Shown here: piece after piece, positions 36,120-45,184 of the stretch
Layout of the letters: each line of letters begins with the position of its first letter
Position numbering within the stretch: position 1 is the first letter of the stretch
NCBI GenBank assembly: GCA_023251435.1
Contig: JAHEYU010000024.1
Span: 9,204 to 71,562, forward strand
From: Bacteroidota bacterium
GTDB taxonomy: Bacteria > Bacteroidota > Bacteroidia > Bacteroidales > Prolixibacteraceae
DNA: 62,359 bases
Direction: 5' to 3'
Position numbers and translations under genes: made by a program
The notes under the pieces: model-generated
What the model was told of the DNA's origin: nothing
Seen by the model: the letters and a program-made list of their open reading frames with translations, nothing else
Databases searched by the model: none

Positions 36120-37637
36120 CTAGTTTGAAACAGGAATGGAAATGTAAAATGTTGAGCCTTTTCCTTTCTCTGAATCCAGCCAGATTTTCCCGCCAAGCAT
36201 ATCAACCGATTTTTTGACAATTGAAAGTCCAATTCCGGTACCTTCAAATTTGCGGGTGCTCGCAAAATCTTCTTGTTCAAAGTTGCCAAATATTCTGCTT
36301 TTGTATTCTTCGGAAATACCAATACCAGTATCTTTTACAAAGAAATGAAACTCGCTTTTGTTTTGCTCACAACCAATGGTTATCTTTCCTTGAGTGGTGA
36401 ATTTCACTGCATTGTCAATTAACTGGTGAAATATTCTGTTTAAAATTCCTTCGTCAGTATGTAGGCATATTTTACTATTCTCCAGCATGTAAATGGTTAT
36501 GTTTTTTTGCTGACAGGACATGCTGAATTTTTGGATGATATCACTAATCATATCACACACAAAAACACCTTTTTTTATTAATGTCTGATTACCTGAAGTC
36601 AGCAGCGAAATATCCATGATGTTGGTAACTGTATTTAAAAGCCGATCACAACTTTCGTTTAGCATCCTGTAATAGCCTTCTTTTTCCACATCAGAAAAGA
36701 ACGGATCAGTAATAATTTGGCTAAAACCTAAAATGCCATTTAAAGGAGTCCTGATTTCATGCGATATATTATTCATAAAAGCTGTTTTAAGCCTGTCGCT
36801 GGCCTCTGCGCGGTCTTTTGCTGTTATTAATTCCTGTTCGGCATGTTTCCGCTCGGTAATGTTTTTATCGATTCCCCGGTAACCTTTAAGCTGCCCATCA
36901 TTATCAATAATAGGTACACCGTTGGTTAACAAACAAATCAGTTGACCATCTTTCCCAATGTTCCAGTTCTCCAGATCTTTGATTTGATCTTTATTGCCAA
37001 TAATCTTAGAAAAGATTACTTCAACTCTTTTTGCTTCATCAGCCGGCATAAAGTCGAAGGGCGTTTTTCCGATGATTTCGTCAGGAGCTACATTAAAAAG
37101 ATCGATGTCACGTTGCGAACTGTAGGTATATTTGCCCTGGCTGTCAACTTCCCAAACCCAATCGGCAGTGCTGAAAAGGATATCACGGAGTCTTTCTTCG
37201 CTTGTGCGAAGTGCTTCCTGTGCTTTTTTGTGCTCTAGTTTTATTTTGGCTTCATCAAGTGCTCTTGTTATCGCGAATGGCAGCCTTTCCATCCGGTCTT
37301 TAATCACATAGTCAACTGCTCCATTCTTCAGGAGTTCAATTGCTTTAATTTCTCCAATCGAACCCGAAACACAAATGAACGGGATATCAGGACAATATTC
37401 CTGACATAAATTCAGCGCTTTGAACGCATCAAACTGGGGCAGCATGTAATCTGCCAGGATAATATCGAAGTTTTTCCCCCTGATTAAAGATGTATATACG
37501 ATCTCTGTTTCAGCACGTGAAATTTCGACCTGAAATCCGGCTTTAATCAGTTGTTCACTGATTAACTCAAAGTCGATGTCTGAATCTTCGAGCGAACGTA
37601 CATTCAGTATTTTAGGTAACTGTATTTCGTTTTCCAT
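36120..37637 (-). CDS. Receiver-PAS-histidine kinase
   Basis: 505 residues. An N-terminal receiver domain carries the phospho-acceptor in IILADYMLPQFDA and the KDRME lysine. A PAS domain follows (DILFSTADWVWEVDSQGKYTYSS, GKTPFDFMPADE). Next come HisKA with the H-box NNISHEIRTPLNGILGF and a HATPase domain (IDNAVKFT, DTGIGIS, GTGIGLSIVKK). There are no membrane segments, so it is cytoplasmic. It lies three bases after a single-domain receiver gene and is the last gene of a three-gene signalling operon, suggesting a phosphorelay kinase 1, receiver, receiver-kinase 2. The input signal is unknown. Confidence 0.9.
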   Translation of the reverse strand: MENEIQLPKILNVRSLEDSDIDFELISEQLIKAGFQVEISRAETEIVYTSLIRGKNFDIILADYMLPQFDAFKALNLCQEYCPDIPFICVSGSIGEIKAIELLKNGAVDYVIKDRMERLPFAITRALDEAKIKLEHKKAQEALRTSEERLRDILFSTADWVWEVDSQGKYTYSSQRDIDLFNVAPDEIIGKTPFDFMPADEAKRVEVIFSKIIGNKDQIKDLENWNIGKDGQLICLLTNGVPIIDNDGQLKGYRGIDKNITERKHAEQELITAKDRAEASDRLKTAFMNNISHEIRTPLNGILGFSQIITDPFFSDVEKEGYYRMLNESCDRLLNTVTNIMDISLLTSGNQTLIKKGVFVCDMISDIIQKFSMSCQQKNITIYMLENSKICLHTDEGILNRIFHQLIDNAVKFTTQGKITIGCEQNKSEFHFFVKDTGIGISEEYKSRIFGNFEQEDFASTRKFEGTGIGLSIVKKSVDMLGGKIWLDSEKGKGSTFYISIPVSN

Positions 37638-37640
37638 AAA

Positions 37641-38087
37641 TTAAAGTAACTCTTCATTTGGAAGTTCGTTAATTACTGCCCAGAATACTCCTAATTGCTG
37701 GGCGGCTGCAAAAAAATCTTTAAAATTTACGGGTTTTACCACATAGGCATTCACACCAAGATCATAACACCTTTTCAAATCAGGCTCTTCACGCGAGGAG
37801 GTAAGCATAACTACCGGTATGGTTTTTAGTTTTGGATCTGTTTTAACGGCCTGCAGAACTTCAATACCATCCATTCGGGGCATTTTTATGTCCAGAAGTA
37901 TGACTGCCGGATTTTCAGGCTTTCGAGTTGCGAACGCTCCTTCGCAAAGTAGATATTCCATGGCTTCCACCCCGTCGTGAACAACGACCACCCGATTGGC
38001 GAGATTACTTTCGGCCAGTGCTTCCAGGGTCAATTCAATATCTGGCAGATTGTCTTCGACTAAAAGTATTTTTCTCAGTTCAATCAT
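37641..38087 (-). CDS. Single-domain response regulator, Rcp1-like
   Basis: 148 residues consisting of one receiver domain (ILLVEDNLPDIELTLEAL, phospho-acceptor in ILLDIKMPRMDG, VMLTSS, VVKPVNF). The type is that of Rcp1, usually encoded next to phytochrome-like or multi-PAS kinases. No output domain is present, so it relays phosphate. Its ATG overlaps the TGA of the upstream kinase (ATGA), so translation is coupled. Confidence 0.92.
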   Translation of the reverse strand: MIELRKILLVEDNLPDIELTLEALAESNLANRVVVVHDGVEAMEYLLCEGAFATRKPENPAVILLDIKMPRMDGIEVLQAVKTDPKLKTIPVVMLTSSREEPDLKRCYDLGVNAYVVKPVNFKDFFAAAQQLGVFWAVINELPNEELL

Positions 38088-40906
38088 GATAAATTCTCCT
38101 TTGCTTTAGGTATTGTGAAATAGAATGTTGCTCCCATATTCAGTTCCGATTCAGCCCAGATTCGGCCACCGTGCCTCTTAATAATGCGTTGTACATTTGC
38201 CAAACCAATACCGGTTCCTTCGAACTGCTGTTTGGTATGAAGGCGTTGGAATACTCCAAACAACTTCTGAACATAGCGCATGTCGAAACCTGCGCCATTA
38301 TCGCGAATAAAGAAAACAAACTCTTTCTTTTCTTCAGTGTATCCAATGGTAATTTTGGCTGTTTCGCAGTTACCGGTATATTTAACCGCGTTGCTGATCA
38401 GGTTGATCAATGCCATTCTCAGGAGCGAAATATCACCTTTGATGACCGGTAAAACAGCAATTTTCCACTCTATTTTCCGGTCTTTGGTTTCCTCTTTAAA
38501 GAATTTTACAACCTCATGGAGAACCATATTCATATCCAGATTCGTTTGCTGCATCTCCTGTCTCCCTGTTCTGGAAAATTGCAGTAAATCGTCAATAAGC
38601 TTTCCCATTTGTGTTGAGGCATCGTGGATAACAGTCAGGTAATGTATCCCTTTTTCGGGAAGCAAATCCTGATATTTTTCGCTTAGCAAATCAACAAATC
38701 CATTAATATGACGCAACGGGGCGCGCAAATCGTGCGATACGGAATAACTGAAGGCTTCGAGCTCCTTGTTGGCTGCTTCGAGTTGTGCGGTACGTTCAAT
38801 AACCCGTTGTTCAAGTTCATTATTTAGTTTAAGGATATTTTCTTCTGCCTGCTTACGCTCTGTAATATCCAAAGAAGTACCATAACCCAGGACCGACTGG
38901 CGGTTTTCTCCTTCGCCCTCAAAAATGACCCGTACGCCAATGTAGAGCCAATGCACGCTTCCATCCGGATGAATCACCCGATATTCGGTAGCATATTTAC
39001 CGGTACCCGAAGGAGCCGTTGCTTTTTCTATTTCCGAAACCAATCTGCCCATATCCTCCGGATGGATTCGGGCAATAACATCCGGAAGCGTCACAACAGA
39101 TTTATCAAAGCCATAATGAATGCGTGCCCGTTCGTCGAATTCAACCGACATGGTCTTGAGATCGTTTTTCCAGATTCCCAGACTGGCAGCTTCGTAGCCT
39201 AATTTGAGATATTCTTCGCTTTCCTTTAGGGCATTTTCAATGATTTTTCGTTCAGTGATATCCTGGAAAAATCCATAAACTCTCCTGTTTTCCAGATCTG
39301 CCTTTCCGATGGTATGCACTGTCCGCAAATTTCTTTTGGCCGTAATGATTTCCAGTTCCAAATCGAAAGGTTCGCCGAATTCGATCACGCGTTGCACTGC
39401 ATTCTCTATGATTGGTCGGGATGCCGGTGCATAAAAATTTATCCCGTTTTCGACATTGGGATTGAAATTAAAATCAACTTCATGAATCCGGTATACTTCA
39501 TCTGTCCAGTTATTTACCAAGGTATCCATATCGAATTCCCAGCCCCCAACGTTTCCAATTGATTCAGTTTCGGAGAGTAATTCTTTGCTTTTTTTTAGGT
39601 CTGCTTCGGCTAGCTTTCGCCAGGTAATGTCTTCGATGATTCCGAGGTTATACAGAAATTGACCTTCTTTGTCGTAGGTGGCATTTACAGTCAGCGATCC
39701 CCAGATAATCTGCCTGTCTTTTCGGATGTAGCGTTTTTCGGTTTTGTAAACCGATATTTCCTTATTCATCAACTTCCTGATGTTGGGCAAGTCTTTGAGC
39801 AGATCATCGGGATGAGATACGTCTTTAAAAGTTAATTGCTGGAGTTCAGCTTCGCTGTATCCCATGATGCCACAGAAGGTAGCATTTGCTTTTTTAAACC
39901 GAAATTCCCGGTCAGCCATAACCATACCAAAAGGACCATTTTCGTAGAGTGCACTGAATCTGAATTCACTTTCGTAGAGTTCTTGTTCCTTGCGTTTGCG
40001 TTCGGTAATGTCGATAGACAATATAAAAACCCCTTCCGGCACCGGTTGGATACTCAGGTCGAACCAACTTGGGCTACCATCCGGAAATACAAATTCATTT
40101 TCCAAATGATTGGGAACTCTTTTTTCGAGCACCTGTTCAATCGTTTTAAACACTTGGGTGTTTTCAATTCCTGGCCACATATCCATGTAACGGTGTCCGA
40201 TCAGCTCAGTGTTTTGACGGCGGTTGTGAATTTGGGCGGCCTGATTCAGGTAGATGTATTTCCAGTCGAAGCCAATAATCTGGCAGCCTTCGAGTAAATG
40301 ATCGAGGGCGTTACGCGCACGTTCTTCGCTTTTATTAAGTGCTTCTTCGGTGAGTTTGCGCTCGGTAATATCTTTAATCATCACATGTCGGGCTTTTCGA
40401 CCTTCGTAAGTAATGATATGAGAAATAATTTCGACATGTATGATTTCGCCATTTTTCTTCCGATGCCTCCATTCGCCAGCTGTATTGTATTTCTTATGCG
40501 TTATTTCCACATCTTTTATTAACCGGTCAATATCTTCTTTCGGACGAATGTCCTTTAAAGTCATGGCCATAAATTCTTCTTTCGAATACCCATAATGATG
40601 GATGGCGGCATCATTTACTTCAAGAAAAGCGAGGGTTTCCAAATCATAAATCCACATGGGTTGTGGATTGCTGGCAAACATGTAGCGATATTTCTGGTCG
40701 TTATCGTATGCTGCCTTCTGCTCTTTAGCTTGCAGAAGTTCTTTATTCTGTAATTCAAGTTCAATTTGCTTGAGCTGTAGCTCATGAATGAGTTTGAGGG
40801 TTTCAGCCTCAGAAAGAGGCATGCCGGTAATGGGAAGTCTTGACTTCAGAATATCTTCTGCTTGCTGTCGCAAAGAATTCAGGGAGCTTGGGTTATTTTT
40901 TTTCAT
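38084..40906 (-). CDS. Multi-PAS cytoplasmic histidine kinase
   Basis: 940 residues with at least five PAS modules. Their starts are near YRYMFASNPQPMWIYDLET, ALDHLLEGCQIIGFDWKYIY, FSALYENGPFGMVMADREFR, ETESIGNVGGWEFDMDT and LGYEAASLGIWKNDLKT; most end with a PAC-type DITERK. The kinase core has the H-box SYSVSHDLRAPLRHINGF, typical of the phytochrome/bathy-type group that pairs with Rcp1-like receivers, plus NLISNAVKYT and GTGIGLANVQRI. There are no membrane segments. It is the first gene of the operon. Cofactors of the PAS domains cannot be read from sequence. Confidence 0.92.
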   Translation of the reverse strand: MKKNNPSSLNSLRQQAEDILKSRLPITGMPLSEAETLKLIHELQLKQIELELQNKELLQAKEQKAAYDNDQKYRYMFASNPQPMWIYDLETLAFLEVNDAAIHHYGYSKEEFMAMTLKDIRPKEDIDRLIKDVEITHKKYNTAGEWRHRKKNGEIIHVEIISHIITYEGRKARHVMIKDITERKLTEEALNKSEERARNALDHLLEGCQIIGFDWKYIYLNQAAQIHNRRQNTELIGHRYMDMWPGIENTQVFKTIEQVLEKRVPNHLENEFVFPDGSPSWFDLSIQPVPEGVFILSIDITERKRKEQELYESEFRFSALYENGPFGMVMADREFRFKKANATFCGIMGYSEAELQQLTFKDVSHPDDLLKDLPNIRKLMNKEISVYKTEKRYIRKDRQIIWGSLTVNATYDKEGQFLYNLGIIEDITWRKLAEADLKKSKELLSETESIGNVGGWEFDMDTLVNNWTDEVYRIHEVDFNFNPNVENGINFYAPASRPIIENAVQRVIEFGEPFDLELEIITAKRNLRTVHTIGKADLENRRVYGFFQDITERKIIENALKESEEYLKLGYEAASLGIWKNDLKTMSVEFDERARIHYGFDKSVVTLPDVIARIHPEDMGRLVSEIEKATAPSGTGKYATEYRVIHPDGSVHWLYIGVRVIFEGEGENRQSVLGYGTSLDITERKQAEENILKLNNELEQRVIERTAQLEAANKELEAFSYSVSHDLRAPLRHINGFVDLLSEKYQDLLPEKGIHYLTVIHDASTQMGKLIDDLLQFSRTGRQEMQQTNLDMNMVLHEVVKFFKEETKDRKIEWKIAVLPVIKGDISLLRMALINLISNAVKYTGNCETAKITIGYTEEKKEFVFFIRDNGAGFDMRYVQKLFGVFQRLHTKQQFEGTGIGLANVQRIIKRHGGRIWAESELNMGATFYFTIPKAKENLS

Positions 40907-40920
40907 AATACTTCCTTATC

Positions 40921-41008
40921 ATTAGATGCATTGCATAATAAGTTTGTCTCTTCGGAATACTGAATAACCTTCAAATGCTGAATTTAATTTTCTGACAATG
41001 CATCTAAT
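40921..41008. promoter_or_regulatory. 13-bp inverted repeat upstream of kinase operon (possible operator)
   Basis: ATTAGATGCATTG (40921-40933) and CAATGCATCTAAT (40996-41008) are perfect inverted copies separated by 62 bases. Each contains an ATGCAT palindrome, immediately upstream of the kinase start (40906). The rest of the 40907-41253 spacer between the divergent kinase and restriction genes is AT-rich, with no other feature seen. Confidence 0.45.
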
Positions 41009-41253
41009 CCTAAATATGTTTCAATTTACAATTTTTTTCGCTTAGACCGGATATGTTTATTCAATTTTAGTCTTTTAAACATGTACCATAATTTTACTTA
41101 ATCTGCGAAGCCTTTCAAATCTAAAAAAAATCAAATGATGAATACTTTGTATTGGAAACCTCTTTATCTTTAGAAACATAAAATGGGAGCACAATTAACA
41201 GGTATTTTCGCCCAACATCATCAGGAATTTATAACCAACAATACACTTAATTA

Positions 41254-44200
41254 ATGAGATTTTTCCAGAATTCAGTACTCCAAAAACACCTGAAAAATCA
41301 GGATGCGGAAGCCATGAAAGCCGCATATAATAAGTTCACAGCATATTTTCATAACCCTGAAATACAACAAAATATTCGCGATGCCAAAGAGGAACAGTTT
41401 CAGGAAGGATTTCTAAGGGAATTGTTTGTCAATGTGTTGGGCTATATACTCAATCCGTCGCCTGGCTATAACCTCACCTCGGAACTGAAGAACGAAAAAG
41501 GAGCTAAAAAAGCCGATGGGGCTATACTAGCCCCATCGAGGGAGCATGCTCCCTCGTCGATAGAGAGGAAAGCGATAGCGGTGATTGAGCTGAAAGGAAC
41601 GGATACGAAAGATCTGGATAAAATCAACGTTCAGGCGTTCAACTACAAAAACAACCAAACGGGTTGTGTTTATGTGATCACTTCCAATTTCGAGAAACTG
41701 CGGTTTTTTATTCATCACTCGGTCGATCACCTCGAATTTAATCTGTTTACCTTAACCGAAAGCGAATTTCAACTGCTATGGCTTTGCCTGAGCGCCGGAA
41801 ATCTTTTGAACGGAGTTCCGCTGAAAGTGAAGGAAGACAGCTTGCTCGAAGAAGAAAAAGTTACCAAACAACTCTATAAAGATTATTCGGCTTTCAGGAC
41901 CGATTTGTGGCAGAATATGGTAAAGAACAGTCCCGAGGCCGACCGCTTGCTGTTGTTTAAGAAAACCCAGAAATTGCTGGATCGCTACCTGTTTATTTTG
42001 TTTGCCGAAGACAGCGGTTTGTTGCCGCCCAATTCGGTTTCGCGGATTCTGAAACGCTGGGAACTGTTAAAAGAGGAAGATGCCTACAAACCCCTGTATA
42101 AAATATTCAACCAGTATTTTGACTACATCAACACTGGTAGGAAAGGGAAAAATCCGGAGGGTGACATTTTTGCCTATAACGGCGGATTGTTTTTGCCCGA
42201 TGAGGTGCTGGATTATGTGGTGATTGATGATGAAATTCTACATCAGCATGTGACGAAGCTGACCAATTACGATTTCCAGAGCGAAATTGATGTAAACATA
42301 CTGGGACATATTTTCGAAAACAGCCTCAACGAAATTGAAAACATTACCGCTGAGCTCGAAGGTCAGGAAATTGACAAGAGCAAAAGCAAGCGCAAAAAAG
42401 ACGGGGTATTTTATACGCCCAAATACATTACCAAATACATTGTTGAAAACACCATTGGCAAGCTTTGCGACGAAAAGAAAACCGAACTCGAAATTGTTGA
42501 CGAAGAATATGCCAAAGGACGACGCAACCGCAAAAAGGAAACGATTAAAAAGCTGGCTGATAATTTACAGTCCTACCGCAATTGGCTGCTGCAAATTACC
42601 ATTTGCGATCCGGCATGCGGCAGTGGCGCTTTCCTGAACCAGGCGCTCGAATTTTTAATGACCGAACATGCCTACATCGACGAATTGCAGGCGCAACTGT
42701 TTGGAGCGAGCATTGTGTTTCAGGACATCAGCAACCACATTTTAGAGCAAAACATTTATGGAGTAGATATTAACGAAGAAAGTGTGGATATTGCCAAACT
42801 TTCGTTGTGGTTGCGCACCGCCCAACGCGGTCGGAAACTAACTACCCTGAACAACAACATTAAATGTGGTAACTCGCTGATTGACGACCCTGCCGTTGCA
42901 GGCGATAAAGCTTTTAACTGGCAACAGGAATTCCCAACAGTTTTTGCAAAGGGTGGTTTCGATGTGGTGATTGGGAATCCTCCATATGTGAGAGTACAAC
43001 AGATGGAATATATAACAACAGATTATTTGAAATGCAAATATATTGTAGCACAAAAAAGAGTAGATATTTCACTATGCTTTATAGAATTATCAAGTAGATT
43101 AATCATAGAATCAAAAGGTCTTACTTGTTTCATAACATCCAATCAATTTTTGACTACGGAATATGGCCAAGCTATGAGAAGATTTCTGCTAAATGACTAT
43201 AGTATAGTAGAATGCGTTGATTTTGGTGATTTGCCAATTTTTGCAGATGCTTTGACATACGTTAGCATCTTTACATTTAGAAAATATAAAACTACGGAGT
43301 TTAATTATTTTCATATTGAGAGTTTGCAAGATGCAATGGCTGCCAATTTTAAACATCCTATTTATATTAAAAATGATGAACTTTCAGACTCTAATTGGAA
43401 TCTTAAAAATTTTAAGGTCGCGAATATTTGGAAAAGAATTTTTATTGGCAGTAAGGAGATTTCTGAATTAGGTAATGCTTGTTATGGAATTATCACTGGA
43501 GCAGATCCTATCTTTATTTTTTCTAAAGATCAATATCAAAACTCAGAAATTGAAAAAGACTTATTTATCCCATTATTGAGAGCTCAGAATTGTTCTAAAT
43601 ATTTTTGTTTTGAACCAGAGAAATATGTCCTTTATCCGTATAGGTATGAAAATGGCAAGACTATTTTAATTACAGAATATGAATTGAATGAAAAATATCC
43701 AAAAGCTTATCACTATTTACTATCATATAAGTCTGAACTTGAAAATAGAAAAGATAGTCGTGATACTTTTGTAGGTCGTTCTGATTGGTATTGTCTTACT
43801 AGATATGGTCAAATTAATGTTTTTAATAGATTAAAGATTGTAACACCAGGCGAAGTTAAAGAACATAAATTTTGTATCGATTCTACTAAGTCTGGATATA
43901 GTGGAGCAAGAGTGTTTGCAATAACAATTGAGGACAGTTTTTTTGATGAGAGATATATATTGTGTCTATTAAATTCAACATTGATGAAATCCTTTTTACA
44001 AAGTTTTTCTTCATTAAAAAATGGTGGTTTTTATTCTTATTCATCCAATATATTGAATAAAGCTCCTATAAAGCAAATAGGTCCTTTTGAACAGAAAGAA
44101 TATATTGAGAAAGCTGATCTAATGCTTTCCTTGAACAATAATCTACAGCAGTTATCCCAAAAATTCCAACGAACCATCCAACGAAAATTTGCTTTAGACG

Positions 44201-44448
44201 ATCTCCCAGGCAAACTGCAAAACTGGTATTTGCTGTCGTATGCTGAATTTATCGCCGAGTTGGGCAAAAAGAAGGTAAAACTATCGCTTAGCGAAGAAGC
44301 CGAATGGGAAGATTATTTCATTCAGGAAAGTAAAAAAGCACTTGAACTTAAAACAGCTATCGAAGCCACCGACCGCGAAATCGACCGCATGGTTTATGCC
44401 CTTTATGGCCTAAGCGACGAGGAAATCAAAATTGTAGAACAAGCATAA
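41254..44448 (+). CDS. Single-chain type IIG restriction-modification enzyme (Eco57I-like)
   Basis: 1064 residues. The N-terminal PD-(D/E)XK-type nuclease has Asp88 (KKADGAIL) and the ELK motif (Glu112, Lys114 in IAVIELKG). A helical connector follows (ILFAEDSGLLP, GVFYTPKYITKYIVENTIGK). The gamma-class adenine methyltransferase has motif I DPACGSG (452-458) and motif IV NPPY (575-578). The C-terminal ~450 residues form the target-recognition part. One chain should therefore both methylate and cut. A 13-residue palindrome-encoded insertion separates the nuclease Asp and ELK, and the recognition region is unusually AT-rich. No separate S or R subunit is present. Confidence 0.88.
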   Translation: MRFFQNSVLQKHLKNQDAEAMKAAYNKFTAYFHNPEIQQNIRDAKEEQFQEGFLRELFVNVLGYILNPSPGYNLTSELKNEKGAKKADGAILAPSREHAPSSIERKAIAVIELKGTDTKDLDKINVQAFNYKNNQTGCVYVITSNFEKLRFFIHHSVDHLEFNLFTLTESEFQLLWLCLSAGNLLNGVPLKVKEDSLLEEEKVTKQLYKDYSAFRTDLWQNMVKNSPEADRLLLFKKTQKLLDRYLFILFAEDSGLLPPNSVSRILKRWELLKEEDAYKPLYKIFNQYFDYINTGRKGKNPEGDIFAYNGGLFLPDEVLDYVVIDDEILHQHVTKLTNYDFQSEIDVNILGHIFENSLNEIENITAELEGQEIDKSKSKRKKDGVFYTPKYITKYIVENTIGKLCDEKKTELEIVDEEYAKGRRNRKKETIKKLADNLQSYRNWLLQITICDPACGSGAFLNQALEFLMTEHAYIDELQAQLFGASIVFQDISNHILEQNIYGVDINEESVDIAKLSLWLRTAQRGRKLTTLNNNIKCGNSLIDDPAVAGDKAFNWQQEFPTVFAKGGFDVVIGNPPYVRVQQMEYITTDYLKCKYIVAQKRVDISLCFIELSSRLIIESKGLTCFITSNQFLTTEYGQAMRRFLLNDYSIVECVDFGDLPIFADALTYVSIFTFRKYKTTEFNYFHIESLQDAMAANFKHPIYIKNDELSDSNWNLKNFKVANIWKRIFIGSKEISELGNACYGIITGADPIFIFSKDQYQNSEIEKDLFIPLLRAQNCSKYFCFEPEKYVLYPYRYENGKTILITEYELNEKYPKAYHYLLSYKSELENRKDSRDTFVGRSDWYCLTRYGQINVFNRLKIVTPGEVKEHKFCIDSTKSGYSGARVFAITIEDSFFDERYILCLLNSTLMKSFLQSFSSLKNGGFYSYSSNILNKAPIKQIGPFEQKEYIEKADLMLSLNNNLQQLSQKFQRTIQRKFALDDLPGKLQNWYLLSYAEFIAELGKKKVKLSLSEEAEWEDYFIQESKKALELKTAIEATDREIDRMVYALYGLSDEEIKIVEQA
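41514..41556 (+). repeat. Double palindrome inside the restriction-enzyme coding sequence
   Basis: Two abutting palindromes. CGATGGGGCTA (41514-41524) pairs with TAGCCCCATCG (41528-41538) around TAC. CGAGGGAGCATGCTCCCTCG (41537-41556) is a perfect 20-base palindrome. Together they encode roughly APSREHAPSS in frame with the nuclease. Confidence 0.8.
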
Positions 44449-44500
44449 AGCAGCTGAATCATCATAGCATTTTACATTCAGGAAGTAAAGCGCAGTCCGA

Positions 44501-45184
44501 TTAATCGCCAAACCGGTATCCAATGCCCGATTCGGTGATCAGCAACGTGGGTTTCGAAGGATTGTCTTCGATCTTTTTTCGGAGTTGGGCCACAAAAACC
44601 CGCAGGTACTGGGTTTGTTCGAGGTAGCCATAACCCCACACTTCTTTCAGGATATACTGATGGGTAAGCACCCGTCCCTGGTTTTTTGCCAACAGGCAAA
44701 GCAGCGAGAATTCGGTGGTGGTAAGCTTTAATATTTCCTTGTTTTTGCGGGCGATGTGGTTGATCATGTCGATGCTTAACGAGCCAAATTCCATGATTGG
44801 CGCATCATTCTTTTTCTCACCGGCCCTTATTGCCGCGCGTATCCGGGCGAGTAATTCGCCGCTGCGGAAAGGCTTTGTAAGGTAATCGTTGGCGCCATTG
44901 TCCAAAGCCCTGATGATGTCTTCTTCCGAACTTCGAACCGATAGCACAATGATTGGTTTGAAAAACCATTCGCGCAGTTTTTTCAGGATTTCCTGCCCGT
45001 CGATGTCGGGTAAACCCAAATCTAGAATGATTAACGAAGGATGATAAGTAGCCGCGTCAACCAACCCGTCTTTTCCGTTTGGAGCCTGAAGAATTTTATA
45101 CCCGTTGGCCGAAAGTGTAATTTCGAGCAGCCGGCGGATCTGTAATTCATCGTCAATAATCAGTATGGTTTCGTTCTCGTTCAT
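44501..45184 (-). CDS. KdpE-like OmpR-family response regulator
   Basis: 227 residues. The receiver domain (ILIIDDELQIRRLLEITL, phospho-acceptor in LIILDLGLPDIDG, YLTKPFRSGELLARIR) is joined to a winged-helix DNA-binding domain (LTTTEFSLLCLLAKNQGRVLT, VFVAQLRKKIEDNPSKP, ESGIGYRFGD). This is closest to KdpE. It overlaps the kinase stop by four bases. With the TrkH gene upstream it probably regulates potassium or osmotic response rather than a Kdp ATPase, as no kdpABC is in the window. Confidence 0.9.
   Translation of the reverse strand: MNENETILIIDDELQIRRLLEITLSANGYKILQAPNGKDGLVDAATYHPSLIILDLGLPDIDGQEILKKLREWFFKPIIVLSVRSSEEDIIRALDNGANDYLTKPFRSGELLARIRAAIRAGEKKNDAPIMEFGSLSIDMINHIARKNKEILKLTTTEFSLLCLLAKNQGRVLTHQYILKEVWGYGYLEQTQYLRVFVAQLRKKIEDNPSKPTLLITESGIGYRFGD

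Noticed and set aside
41144-41174. TTTG-N15-TATCTTTA as promoter of the restriction gene
   Set aside because: The spacer is shorter than usual and the last base of the -7 box does not fit; too weak to list.
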